Shown piece by piece: positions 11,465-22,454 of a DNA stretch of 64,000 nt (position 1 is its first letter; every line of letters starts with the position of its first letter). Position numbers and translations under genes: made by a program. The DNA is from Gautieria morchelliformis. Taxonomy: Eukaryota; Basidiomycota; Agaricomycetes; Gomphales; Gomphaceae. The notes below the pieces were generated by a model. It did not search any database. It was not told the origin of the DNA and worked only from the letters and a program-made list of their open reading frames with translations. The DNA is taken from assembly GCA_015179125.1 (NCBI GenBank), contig WHVA01000017.1:372001-436000 (forward strand), read 5' to 3'.

Positions 11465-11770
11465 TCCTTACCATCAATTCTCTGTTCTTTTTCGCGGTGC
11501 CCTCCCACAGGCTCAGAACCTCGTCCGACAGCGGGTCAGCGACCAGCGCATTGGAGCGCTAGGGGGTTCGTCGGCGTTGGGGTGGGTCGCGGGGCGCATG
11601 AAGGAGTCGACAGGCTCGTGAGAGGAGGTGACGGGCTGTGGGGGGATCAGGCCGAGGTGTTCTAAACTTGTGAGTACGGCATTGCGGAACGAATGTACGA
11701 ATACGCCCTCCACTCTTATTCCTCTCAGAAGCCAAGTCATAGACTACCGTGCCCTCGGTCCCACACACTT
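11465..11770 (-). pseudogene. Phospholipase D C-terminal fragment 4
   Basis: Minus-strand copy of the PLD1 tail: EHLGLIPPQPVTSSHEPVDS and FMRPATHPNADE are nearly the same as in fragment 3 (6936-7470). Only this exon piece and a scrap of the next (a shifted WSLTRCRTRF in place of VADPLSDEV) remain. It lies about 110 bp upstream of kinase 3 on the same strand, repeating the PLD-tail-then-kinase order. Confidence 0.6.
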
Positions 11771-13110
11771 AAGGAAGCCAGCCCAAACGAATTCAAATTC
11801 GACCTGACAAGATCCCGAAAGCCATAATTCAAATAACCAAGAGCAGCCTACCTGTCCGACTGACCATGCTCTACTAAGGTCGCCCTTGACTGCATCTACT
11901 ACCTCGTTAATCTCAAGTGTGCTAAAGTGCCTCGCAGTGTCCGATACAGACTTGAACGTCCTAAATTGGGTCCGAGATTTAGCTTTCTTGTGATGGTCGG
12001 AATAAGGTTTGCTGGAATTCGCTCACGTCATTGACCATAAGATGATAGCCTACGAGAGCTTCTCGCAATGGTTCCCAGCTAGGCGCGAACCATCAACAAC
12101 TTCGCACTAGATCCATGTCTGAGTCTTTCATCGTGGACCCAAAGAGCAATAATTATGCATGTGCCTTCGAAAAATCCGTATGGATTTCTTCGTTGCTTTC
12201 AAGTCATAGCGCAGATCCTTTCGTGTCGGTAACCTAGCCAACCTGATCGCTCTCGCTTTTCTAGCAACAGCCACTATCATCCTTACCACAACCGTTTCCG
12301 TCCAGCTCTCATCTTCGTCTCCCACAGGACTCTTCCAAATCATTATATATTCGCTACGACTGCCTCGGGCAGCGTGCTGCCGACTGTTCTTTCACCAGCA
12401 GCAGATTCGAGAGAAGGATCATGTGCGAGTGGAGAAACAGTCGCGTGGTCACTATGCCAGGCGAAGAGCTCTGCTTCTGTTAGCGTGTCAAGGGGTCCTG
12501 CATCGATCCCCGCCATCCTCACGCCGATCACTCGTGCTCGCTCTGTGGCGATGCCAACGGCGCTGTCCAGGGCACGCGCAATTGATATAGGCTTGGGCTG
12601 TACCGAACTCCCGCCCCATACTTAGCCGAATGGTTGTGGCGTATTCTCCTTGTCTGCATCAGTCATATGTTTTCCCAGGTTTCGTTCATGGCGTTGTTCA
12701 TGGCTCTCCATTAGGCAATACGCTCCCTCTCACTCATGCTTGTCACCAACGACCTTCTCTTTCGTCAGTTTATCCCTTCTATTCATGCGCCCGGACATGT
12801 AGGCTCCATCGTCTTACACTTGACTCACGACTATATAGGAGGAAAGCTTCAGGATTATCCATGAACAACGACAATGATGATTTCCGGACTGAATGATCGT
12901 GAAGCGCATAGTCGACTGACGTGGTGCATTTCCTGCTCTGATTCGTGCTGCAGTCTGTGCACGTGTCCGTACGTCGTTCCCTTTGGTTGCCTAACTATCG
13001 TATAGGTTCCATCTTGCCCACCAGGGAGGCAACCCTCTTGGACTCTAGGTTGACATTCAGGGTGCATACTTCAATCCCGCAAGGCGTCCATGCATCAAAC
13101 CGCCAAAGCT
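11771..13110 (-). repeat. Right arm of inverted duplication Q, with an unknown exon
   Basis: Inverted counterpart of 1020-2170. On the minus strand a coherent frame KSRTQFRTFKSVSDTARHF then EINEVVDAVKGDLSRAWSVG (about 11,980-11,850) ends at a GT donor-like site and looks like a true exon of an unknown gene. A second frame (12,343-12,600) reads GIDAGPLDTLTEAELFAWHS and ends LPEAVVANI. Neither is recognised. The left arm is more damaged in the second frame. The Ty3 fossil adjoins at about 13,100. Confidence 0.6.
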
Positions 13111-13910
13111 GCGTCCTCAAAGCACGGGACACGAGGGATTGAAATGCCAGTGAGCGGATTCGGCGAGGGGCACCGGGGTGTGTCCTATAGAACTCATGGA
13201 GTTTGTCTGGAGCGGAAACATCTTGCTCCGGGACCCATGAATTCTCCTCGTACCCATACCCTTCCCATTTCACGAGGAATTGGAGTCGTCCTCGCACAAA
13301 CCGGCTGTCCAGGATCTGTTCCACCACATAGTGCTCTTCCCCATCCACAATTTCCGGCGGAGGTGGTGGACGAGCCTTCCGACCTGGAATTGGGTCCTCA
13401 AGCGTAGGGAGTAACTTCACCACATTGAAGACGGGGTGGAGGTGGGACATGGACATCGGAAGTCGGAGGCGGTATGCATTCCATCCAACCCGCCGTGTCA
13501 CTGTGAAGGGCCCAAGGTAGCGGTGGGCCAGTTTCTGCGAAGGGCGTGTGGTGCGGATGTCACTTGCATCTAGATACACCTTGTCTCCAACTTGGTACTC
13601 TGGGGCAGGAACCCGGCGTTGGTTGTAGTATCTTGCCATGTCATCCTTGGCCTTCGCAAGGGCCGACTTGGCTTCCGAAAGGGTGGAGTCCATGCGGTCC
13701 CGGAACTCATTGACCGTCTCGAGTCGGGAGTCAGCCTGGCGTGGTTCAAAGCCCATCCGCGGGTGTCGTCCGGAGTCAAGCATGAAGCGCGCGGGTCCAC
13801 GGGAAGTGTCGAACTCGGCATTCGACCGGCCTAGCTACTTCAGGCGGTCTACCCGTGTTTGGTGGTGCATGATTAACATGTACCAGTGGAGTCGGGCCAG
13901 CGCCAATTTA
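13100..13910 (-). mobile_element. Chromodomain Ty3/gypsy fossil (family A), 3' end of pol
   Basis: Fossil piece of a Metaviridae-like chromovirus pol: the integrase C-terminal part with LAHRYLGPFTV and HPVFNVVKLLPTLEDP, followed by a chromodomain (HYVVEQILDSRFVRG, FLVKWEGYGYEENSW). Only this end is present, with no LTR at this site. The same family occurs at 39,121-40,823 and 46,464-47,473. It sits within duplicated block Q, and a scrap of it also lies near 970 in the left arm, so it inserted before that duplication or took part in it. Broken; most of the element is missing. Confidence 0.8.
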
Positions 13911-14292
13911 TGACGACGTTACTGGGTACTGCGCAGCAACCATGAAAATACTGGGGCGTAGGTAGCTATGCACCGTTCTGAAGAGATGTTCAACCCCTCA
14001 TGCTAATTGGATAGGCAGGGTATCTTCGGCTGTTAATAATACTCCATCCACTCTTCCACCTTATCATAATCTACGGGTGCAATTAATGTGATGTACCCTG
14101 TTAGTCATTGTTGTTTGTGCTCACTCAAGCTCAAAATGCGAAAGGTTTAAGTAGGAGAAAGGACTTTCAATTAAGACGTTGAAAAGCTGTCTTTATCGAC
14201 ATCGTAGACACCGCGAAAGCGTGTCAGTGGTCTCTTTACATCCTGAGATAAAGCTGCTTTAACATGCGAAGAGTTTGAGGAGATTAGGAAAT
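13911..14292. other. 3' flank of kinase 4
   Basis: No gene. About 13,970-14,290 is the inverted counterpart of 9155-9470 (the 'ctccatccactct' and 'gcaattaatgtgatgtaccc' stretches match in reverse). Confidence 0.5.
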
Positions 14293-15551
14293 TTATAGAT
14301 TTTCCCAATTGGCTTCAAATGTAGTCGACGGTGGCTCCATTGGCTCCAGCCATCCAGCTTGATCCAGCTCTGCCAACTCTTCGCCGAACGGCACATCCAT
14401 TTGCAGACGCAGTCCCGGGTACGTGGTTTGATTCCGAGTTGCCGAAAATACATCAGTTGCACTGATAAAAGGCACTCAACAGTCAATGGTGTGCGCTCGT
14501 GTGATCTCAGGAAAAGCCCCACCTCGCCATGTCCCCCAAGGCAATCTCCGTCTGCTCGGAAGGTGGTCCGAGCGTCGTACAAAGAGCAAAATCAAGCAGG
14601 ACGACATTACAGTCATGGTTTGAAGGGTTATGGTGAATGATGACATTATCCCCTTTTATATCGTCATGAATAACACCACACTCGTGCATTTCGTGTAATG
14701 CTGCAGCAAGTGCATCTCCCTAAGATGTAAAGCTATTAGTACAAAGCAGATGAAGGAAACAAAATCTTTGTACAAGGTTGAATATACCAACTTCGTCTAG
14801 TCCAAGTTGATCTGCGGTCATCGTGGATGCTGTGGGGCCGTCGATCACTTCCATAACATGTCCAAACGTCGCCTGTCCATTCGGAAGTAGGCACTACTGC
14901 GATTTGTGAGCCTGCCCGAGAAGATGAGACGGCAAATACCTTGCAAAAGCCATATGACCAAGGGACGCTGCGGCCTGTGAAACCAGCAATCGAGTCAATA
15001 CTACTGTAACACGTAGCCTAGAGGGTGAAGGGCCTGCCCTGTAGAGCTCTCATGCGATCATATGCCCAAGCTTCATTAGCCGCCAATCGTGCACCAGGAA
15101 GCCACTCAGCCCAATCTAAATTACCCCATAGATCTGTAATTTTAGGAAAAAAGCCTAAATAGCTTTCTTGAAACAGTTTCATAACCACTGGTACAGGTGG
15201 AACGTCTGGGAAATCCTGTGAGGTCATAACACCCCTCCAGACTTGAGACCACTTGGCGTCTCCGCCTTGAATGCGAGCTTGCAAAACTAGTAGGGGCATG
15301 GTGACATTATACCCAGTGCACTGCCGGATAAGTGGAGGGAGCTCGCGGGTTCCAGGAGACGGATGACCATGATAAGACCCCATATAGTTCGTTACGGTAA
15401 GAACATGACCAGGACGAAGGGGAGCTTCGAAGGATGCTTCCTTGTAAGCGCGCAGTCTGGCCCCAAAAGTCTCCAGATCCTCCTGTGTTTGTGGGCGTTT
15501 GAAGTAGAAAAACCCGTTTTCAATGTTCACAGGTGGTGCTCGGGGGGCCAT
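14293..15551 (-). CDS. Protein-kinase-like protein, copy 4 (apparently intact)
   Basis: Inverted paralog of the copy at 7907-9154. Exon 1 is 15038-15551 (171 codons plus one base). It is followed by GRSVPWSYGFCK, then a LLPNGQATFGHVMEVIDG exon, the catalytic-loop exon, and a last exon ending FEANWENL at 14293. The intron-1 donor is GC in weaker context (GGG|GCAGGC) than in copy 1. Landmarks are KWSQVWRG, VVMKLF, ANEAWAYDRM, catalytic loop HDDIKGDN (HRD Arg is Asp) and DFA in place of DFG. Catalytic Asp, Lys and Asn are kept. I start at the ATG at 15551, which aligns with APPVNIEN; an upstream in-frame ATG at 15668 would add 39 residues. Function unknown. Confidence 0.65.
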
Positions 15552-15689
15552 GTATCTCGTTCCGTTCCCAGGTATTGCAATGGAGCTCAAAGGCAGCTCA
15601 GACCGCCACAGCAACTGGTGGTTGTGACTTGGTCGGAACTCAAAAACTGCGGCTCCGCCCTCCATCACAATGGTTGCAATCTCAACAGC

Positions 15690-16480
15690 ACCAATAGCTC
15701 AAATATTACTCATATCCATTAGTACGCGGAATGGATATGTCGTCTGAGACACAAACTCAGAAAAACACGACTATAAAAGTCCTTGCTTACCTAGATCGAT
15801 CCCGACGAGCCACGATGTACATGAAGAGCCAGTACTGGTGTCTATGTGGGGGAGCGTGTTTCCAATACGGCACTAGGGTGGCATTACACAAGCCACCTAC
15901 ACCTCACAAGAATGAAGCTCAGCGCACCAAAACCAGAATGCAGCTGCCAGTGGTCGATCGCGTCGAGCAAGCCCCAAGCCACGGTATCTTGGCGCAGCGG
16001 GTGGATGGATGAAAAGTGTACTTGTGTTGTTATTGACAACGTTTCAGTGCGATTGCAGTGACCGATAACGCATACGCCATCCGAACATCCACAGCAACCA
16101 TGATCACGTAATCGCCGATCGGGGCAACTGATCGATCCAAGACGGGCCGTGTTCCTGGGTTGGGGCGTTTGATGGGTTGTCCACTACCAGTGCGGGGCAC
16201 AAGAAACCTAGGTGTTTAACTAAGCGTGGCCAGGGCCTGCGCTTACCTTCACCCTATCTGCAAGGTCTACTATCGCGGCGTCTGGATAATGTCTCATCTG
16301 AAGTACATTTCGTCTGAAGTACATTTCAGTGGTTGGCATAACGTACTGGTTTTGGATCGTGGCAGCAAGCAATGCCATCAAGACCAAAGTCGCCATTTTG
16401 GGAGGTGGAATGGCTCGCATCATTGCTGCAAGGCCGTTGCACGAACATGGTGTTCATGACTTTGTCATCGTGGAAGCCAT
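15690..16480 (+). repeat. Left arm of a second inverted repeat (pairs with 22,455-23,520)
   Basis: Bases 15,690-15,900 and 16,240-16,480 reappear inverted at 22,455-23,520. Examples are 'tactcatatccatta' near 15,707 against 'taatggatatgagta' near 23,483, and a 'cctagatcgatcccg' stretch on both sides. The arm carries the 5' flank and first exon of a polyamine-oxidase-like gene. On the right arm a TATA-type 'tatataaagg' occurs in the matching promoter position (minus strand, near 23,330), but the left arm has lost it. Confidence 0.65.
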
Positions 16481-16780
16481 GGCTGGGCTATGGTTTGCTT
16501 TCAAATATTTCCTCTGGAAGCCCATCAACTAAGCTTGTCTTCCAAATTGAATAGGTGTCCGTAGGTTGTGGGTTGCAGGGGAGGCGACGAGCTTCCAATT
16601 CTACGGTTTATTGCAGGTACGAAATGTCGATTTATTCGGGATGGACTTTACTAACCCATGTGTAAAGGGTGCTTATTTTGAAGGTATGAATGCGGCGAAA
16701 GATATCATAGGATGTTTAGGCGAGAATTGTACTGCGTCCGTCACATCGAATTATGAAATACTCAAAGCATGTGGGGAGAC
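16329..16780 (+). pseudogene. Polyamine oxidase-like flavin amine oxidase, both ends only
   Basis: The N-terminal part reads KTKVAILGGGMARIIAARPL then HEHGVHDFVIVEA, matching the FAD-binding beta-alpha-beta (GxGxxG-type) start of secreted fungal polyamine oxidases. About 100 bp later the C-terminal part appears: VAGEATSFQFYGLLQ, an intron, then GAYFEGMNAAKDI, matching the FAD-contacting tail of the family. The ~400 residues between are missing, so it is a deletion remnant. A second N-terminal remnant is at 22,470-22,740 on the minus strand. Confidence 0.7.
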
Positions 16781-17329
16781 GTTCCTGGACGAGCAGAGTA
16801 TCCTGGCTCAGAAGCATTTGGCTGAAGCGGAGGTGACAGTTCTTGCTTCAAGGCGTTGATTAGGTCTATGGCGTACTGTGTCCAGTGGCCAGGTTGCTTT
16901 ACAAATTTTGCAACGATGCATGTGTCAATTTGATCAAGGGGCCTATGACATAGCCCATACCACTTTGTATCATCCAAATTCATCCTGTGTTGCATATACC
17001 GAGTGGGGAGGTTGGCTGGCGGCACCCGAGTTTCACCAGGGAGAGGGGTGTTTTGGCGCCCATCGAGCTGGAGAGCGAGACGGTGCGCTTGCGCGTGTGG
17101 GGACGGGGACGGCAACGATCGTGTGAGGCTCGACAGCGTCGGTTTCCGAACATTGCAGGTGCAGGATGACTAAATTGGCCCTACAGTAACAGAGCTGTCA
17201 ACGCCGTTACACTCATTGCTTAGGGGTACACCGTCTTCTGGGTGCCCGCGCAGCGAACCATCTTGTAAGCTCATTACATCCGTATAGAATGACTTTACAC
17301 CCACTGCAGCAGGTTGTTTACGCTGGCGC
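16781..17329. other. No recognisable gene
   Basis: Open frames run on both strands (for example the minus frame at 16762-17115 with NLPTRYMQHRMNLDDTKWYG), but I recognise no family and see no intron signals supporting them. Confidence 0.3.
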
Positions 17330-18100
17330 CTATAGTAAATACCTTGGAGGATAACGTCGAATCCTCAGAACCCCTGCGCCGATAACTTGAACTGGCAGGT
17401 CAGTCAGCGTGTGAAATAGAAAAAAGGACCCACTGCTCACCGACAGGATATGCGTACGGCGCCGTCGATGGTCATGCTCACGACGCGCTCTCCACCATCT
17501 CCGGTACATGCCAATATCTGCACGCCAATGTCTGTCCACCGCCTCACTCGTCAACGTTTCAGTCCAAGAAAGACGGCAACGCACTCTAGGTTTGCATTCT
17601 GTTCCCACTGCACGATTTTAGTGCTGGTGCGCCATTCCAGCACGCGCTTTGTCCGCACCAGCCGAGACCAGGTATTTAGGCGAAAGGGCGACAGCGCGGA
17701 CGCCGTACAGGTGACTATGCGAAGCGTCTGCGTCTCCAGGTGGTTTTAGGCCCAACTTGTTCACTCTTGCAGCTGTCGCAGTGCATTGAACATGACGAAG
17801 GAGAACAAGTGGACACGGCTGAACGACAAGCATGGGAACGGCCCGCCAGCTGAGAGGTGTTGTGTACCCAACGTCGTGAAAACCGACGACGAATATCTCT
17901 GCAACAAAAAAAAAAACCGGGATAACGTGGTTAAGACTAGGACGGAAGGCTCATATTTCCTCACCCAAAAAAATCACCTGGATGCATTTCTTCTCCCCGT
18001 GGTTATTGGTGATATCCCATAACCGGATCGTCTCGGCAGGGTCGTACGAGCCCCTGATAAGCTGCTTGCCTAGATCGCGACCACCATACCATCAGCAACG
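17330..18100 (-). pseudogene. WD40-repeat gene remains
   Basis: Minus-strand pieces read like WD40 blades: YDPAETIRLWDITNNHGEKK (about 18,040-17,980) and, downstream, HLYGVRAVALSPKYLVSAGA with a following VLEW-type strand (17,720-17,640), then RVVSMTIDGAVRILSVGEQW (17,480-17,430). The pieces lie in different frames separated by poly-A runs (17,905-17,918 and 17,966-17,973), so either introns or decay separate them. It is transcribed away from the NLR that starts at about 18,457. It is too fragmentary to assign to a WD40 family. Confidence 0.4.
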
Positions 18101-18456
18101 CAGTTCACCATCGAGGCGACACCGGCGCACCTTTGAGCAGCAGCGTCGTGCAGATGGCGAGGTGATTGATGCATATGTTGTGGGCTCGACGACGAATGAC
18201 GAAACTTGCCCAGGCCGTGCGCGGAGCTCATTCACTGCAAGGCACAACATGATGTGCAGCCGCGTTGCCTCTGAGACACGGACCAGCTGGACTTACGACG
18301 ACGGCCGAGTACGGAGACGGAGCCACATCGACGGGCGCTTCACCCGGACGCCGGAACACGTGGGAGCTGCAGATGAGTCACGCACGCCATACAGGTCCGA
18401 AGTACGCACCTCTGTCGTCTTTTTCCGCCTACCACCCACCTCGAACACTGCGAACA

Positions 18457-20888
18457 ATGAACAACGTTGAGGACACTGTGACAGCACCGTAAGTCCACGA
18501 TCACTTCTCTGGTGAGCCAACTGTTCACTATCCACCCCGAAGTATTCTTGCGGCAATCAAAGTAGCAGGAAAGACGCTTTCGTTTGCGCTTTCTATTCTA
18601 TGCTGACTCTTGGCCATGGCAACAGACTTGAGATGCACCCATCTGCCCAATGTCACACTGTTCGGCATGCGTCCTAGTCACTGTTTCGTGAAACTCGTTG
18701 TCGATAAGGGCACCCCCCAGAAGACTGCGTTTTCTGTGAGGGGCAATACTGCCTCGTGGAATGAGCCATTCTATTTGTGCGTGAATTCCAACGTTATTGT
18801 CTCAATATGGTCTTAAACCCATCCACAGCTTCCACTTGAATCAGTCTTCTGTGTTGGAAATTGAAGTATATGGACATCATACCATCGGACATGATGACTA
18901 TATAGGCGGTACGACGGAAAGGATTCAGTTGCTATTTGCGGAAGGAGCAACTGGAGGTTAGTCCCTTTCGCTCATCGACGGAATGCACGTATAAACATCG
19001 AACACAGCAGCCGTTGCTCGCAAACTGCAGAAATCAGATAAGGCAGGGAGCACGCATGAGGTTGAGACTGTCCTAGAGTTCACCATTTCGTCTTTCGCGA
19101 CGTCAGACGAGGCGCAGGAGGCCCAGTTGAGCGAAGCAGTCAGCGGAACGAAAGTGGTCGATAGTATGAAGTCCGGAATTATTGAAGCAGGGAATGTGGT
19201 CGACGGCGTCATTTCCACCACCAATAATTCTGTTATCCCGACAATGGCGGCTTGGGATCCACTCCTGGACAAGATCAGGCTGTTTACCGAGATCGTGGAT
19301 GGGATCTCCGAGGTATGGTTCAAACGTCGGCGGTCTCCCAGGTCATCCCATGTACACGGTTTGCTTGATTCTAGGTCCATCCTTACGCGAAAATGGCATC
19401 GTCTATCCTGTCTAGTGTGCCAAAGGTAGATCTATCCCATGGACCAGCTGAGTTGACATATCTGAAGTCTGGCGCAGGCGATCATTGCTCAGAGGGACCG
19501 GGACAATAGCATCAATGAGCTGGCGGAACTCATTGGAGACACCTATGCGTTCGTCCACTTGGCAGAGCCGTTGAAGGAAATTGAAGCGCAAAAGCCACTT
19601 ATCCTATCCTTGGCGCAACAGACGTTAGAGTGCAGCTACTTTGTCCGCGCCTACGCAAAAACAGAGGGTTTCTGTATGTTGGACCCGCTGTCAGGTGGCC
19701 ATAGCTGATGATCTTTTTTCAGGGAAAAGAACCGCGAGAAATCTATGGTCAGAAGTCGACACCACGGTCACACAATACCGGAAAACGTTCAAGAATCTCA
19801 AGTCGGCGTTACAGAAACACGCCGTCATTCATACCGAAATCACTGTACTACGTGTTCTGGATGTCGTCAGTGACATCTGTGAGTTTCTGGTTTGAGGCCT
19901 TTCCCAAGGCTAATACACTTTGCAACCAGCTGAAGCAGTTCTGCTGAGTGAGATCCCCTATACAGGGGTAGCTGGATGCGATCCTAGAAAAGGCTGTTTG
20001 CCGGGTACTCGCGAGAAAGTCATTGGGGAGATCTGCGATTGGGCCAACCGGGATAGCGATGACACCCCCCGGATATTTTTCTTGAACGATGTTGCAGGCG
20101 CCGGCAAATCTGCGATTGCTCACGAGGTCGCTCGACGATTTGGTAAACTCAAACGTCTCGGATCGTCGTACTGTTTTGACCGCGATCATCCGGCAGAGCG
20201 ATCCCCCGACAATATCTTTAGCACTATTGCTCGTGATCTGGCTGATCTGGACCCACAACGCAAAGCATTGCTGGTGAAAGTGGTCAAAGAGCAGACAGCC
20301 CTTCGGACCACACGCATACCTCATCGGCAGTTCCAGAAGTTCATTCTAGACGCCGCCCATGGGCTAACGACCGTCGGACCAACGGTGATCGTTATTGATG
20401 CGTTGGATGAAAGCGGAGGCCGGGATTCTCGCCAGGGTCTTTTGTCTGTCCTTGGCAACGAAGCTACAGAACTGCCGCCTAACTTCCGCGTTCTCATCAC
20501 CTCCCGTGCCGAAAAAGACATCCAGGACGCCCTTCTTGGGAAGAAGCACGTGCTTTCCAGGTCCCTGAAGGATATTGACCCGAACCCTGCCGATGACGTT
20601 GCCCGCTTTGTGAAAGATGAACTAGGTAACATTGCGATCCTCGAGCGCAAATGGCGCAACGGTGACTGGTGTCGATTATTAGTCGAGAAATCTGAAGGTC
20701 ATTTTCAATGGGCGTCGACTGCTTGTCGATTTGTCAAAGGAGATGGGAAGTATGGTCGGGATCCTGTTAAGCAAATGGAGGACCTTTTAGTCAAGAACCT
20801 CCGTGGGATGGATAACCTGTATCTCGGTATCCTGACGCAGATATTCGGCGATGGCAATGACTTGACGGACCTGGTTCACAGTGTCTAA
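18457..20888 (+). CDS. C2-NACHT NLR-like protein, copy 1, truncated after NACHT
   Basis: Fungal STAND/NLR-type gene. A leader exon may start at ATG 18457 and end at a GT donor (18,489), or translation may start at ATG 18616, in frame with the C2 part. Order: a C2-like domain (PSHCFVKLVVDKG, WNEPF, an intron, SSVLEIEVYGHH); a helical linker (ELIGDTYAFVHLAEPLK); then NACHT at 19,920-20,888 with Walker A DVAGAGKSAIAH, Walker B VIVIDALDES, and a FRVLITSRAEKDI sensor strand. The frame ends after GDGNDLTDLVHSV, where copy 2 continues into the winged-helix region and WD40 repeats; the sequence diverges there, so the sensor half is lost. One coding stop near 19,706 falls in a probable intron. Such proteins are thought to act in non-self recognition. 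Paralog, inverted, at 48,755-52,430. Confidence 0.7.
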
Positions 20889-21359
20889 TTTTACATACGC
20901 ATCTCATGCCCACCAGAATGACAATGCTGGCAACTTGAAATAAGGATTCGTTAGGGAGCTCTACAGGATTCTGGTCAGGGCAGAAAGCTTCAGCACTCAG
21001 CGAATACCTACCGCAGCAATTTGATTTCCAAAAATGGCCCGACACACGGCTCCAACCTCTGCGAGACTTGACATCGAGGGCAATTCGAAGTATTCGGGCA
21101 CTTCTTATAGCCTGTGACTGCTGATTAAAAACAGCGAGCAGTCATAAAGGCCTATTAATCCTATTTCAAAGCAGCTTCAGTACAATAGTTGACTGTGAAC
21201 TCACAGCGAATGTCCGCATGCAGCTTCGCTGTTCGTGTGTTTTCGTTATGGAATGCTGTCCTCATGACTCATATCGCCTCCTAATAACGCTTTACTGAGT
21301 GGATCTGTGGTGTAGCTGAATTAATAAGATCGAAAGCTGGAGATATCAAGGCATCATAC
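20889..21359. other. No gene seen after the NLR truncation point
   Basis: AT-richer unique sequence. No coherent frame, repeat or WD40 blade is visible, so the missing half of the NLR is not simply displaced here. Confidence 0.4.
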
Positions 21360-22010
21360 CTCCAGCAAAGGCGCGAACCCAGAGGTCGGTCAGTTCTTCC
21401 ACTTGCGCGTCTGCAAAAAACAGTGATTAATGTTGAGCATATGCGCTTCTGACTTCTGGCATTTTGACTACGTAAGGACTATAGCGAGTAAGACAGATTA
21501 TTGTGGAGAGACGCACCCAAACCTTGACTTGGCGATAAGACAACCCGGAGATGTCTGCGAGGTGCTTTTTGTCTTCGCGGCTTGGGTGGCGATTTCTTTT
21601 GAGTGCGAACTCAAGCAAAGGTACGTACTCCTGCAAGACATGTCAGCGTGAAGCGAGACATTTTACCTAAAATTGGACTGGAGATTATGCACTAGTGTGT
21701 GTAGAGAAACTGAGCTAAGTACTATAGCGGAATTTCAAAAGTTCAAAATCGCGTTTTTCAGCCTGGCGCTTTAGGTACACGATAGCCCGAGCCTTCAACG
21801 TCGTACGTCGGTTTTCGAGACTATACGTACCGACAAAGGTGAAATTGTTAGTATCAGCAGACGCGATGAACGAAGAGGCTTCGGAGGGTTGAACAAACTC
21901 GCTGGGATGTCCAGTCGTCCTGTATTCACACACACGTAGCTCACGAATCAAACGTGAAATACTCGGCCGCATCATCGAGATAAGTATGAGGCTGGTAACC
22001 AACGACACTC
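21360..22010 (-). pseudogene. Homeodomain transcription-factor-like gene, degenerate
   Basis: The minus-strand exon at about 21,650-21,515 reads EYVPLLEFALKRNRHPSRED then KKHLADISGLSYRQVKVW, which fits helices 1-3 of a homeodomain. An exon boundary follows within helix 3. With a GC donor two bases after that Trp codon and the 'cgtag' acceptor near 21,471, the next residues would be VQNARSQKR, a plausible WFQNxR-type end. Upstream, 22,008-21,715 holds a frame (FVQPSEASSFIASADTNNF) that may be the N-terminal part. There is no flanking MIP gene or second divergent homeodomain gene, so I do not call it a mating-type locus. Either a decayed gene or one with unusual splicing. Confidence 0.45.
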
Positions 22011-22454
22011 AGTCCAGCTCTAGCTGTGAGGTCAACTTGCTGTAATATGCGGATCAATATGAATGATTCGGCATATACTGCTGATCTTACCTACCTGTTG
22101 AGATTTCCGCACTCCTGTGATAAGGCGATGTTCAGGAAGACAATGGAGAATCAGCATCAAACGCACCAGCTGCTGCAAGGTACAAGGACCAGGCATCGCA
22201 AACGGAGTGAGTTCCTTGTCCATACTGACGGGCCCGTTGTGATCGAATGTTGTGAGATTGGTGAATTAGACATGCTTTATTCCATCTTTGAGTGCCAACG
22301 CGAATATGGGGTTCTGTGTAGCTCGCTCTCCTAGCCCCTGAATGCAGTGGTGCCCAAGCTCTACATTCACACCATTTTCCAACGCGATATTCTGCATACG
22401 GCCACCTATTCAATTTGCCAGACCACCTTAGCTGATGGGCTTCTAGGAAACATT
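22011..22454. other. No recognisable gene
   Basis: Frames on both strands overlap without family features. It lies between the homeodomain remnant and the inverted repeat arm. Confidence 0.3.

Noticed and set aside
21360-22010. Mating-type (A locus) homeodomain gene
   Set aside because: Only one degenerate homeodomain, no divergent partner and no MIP or beta-flanking gene nearby.
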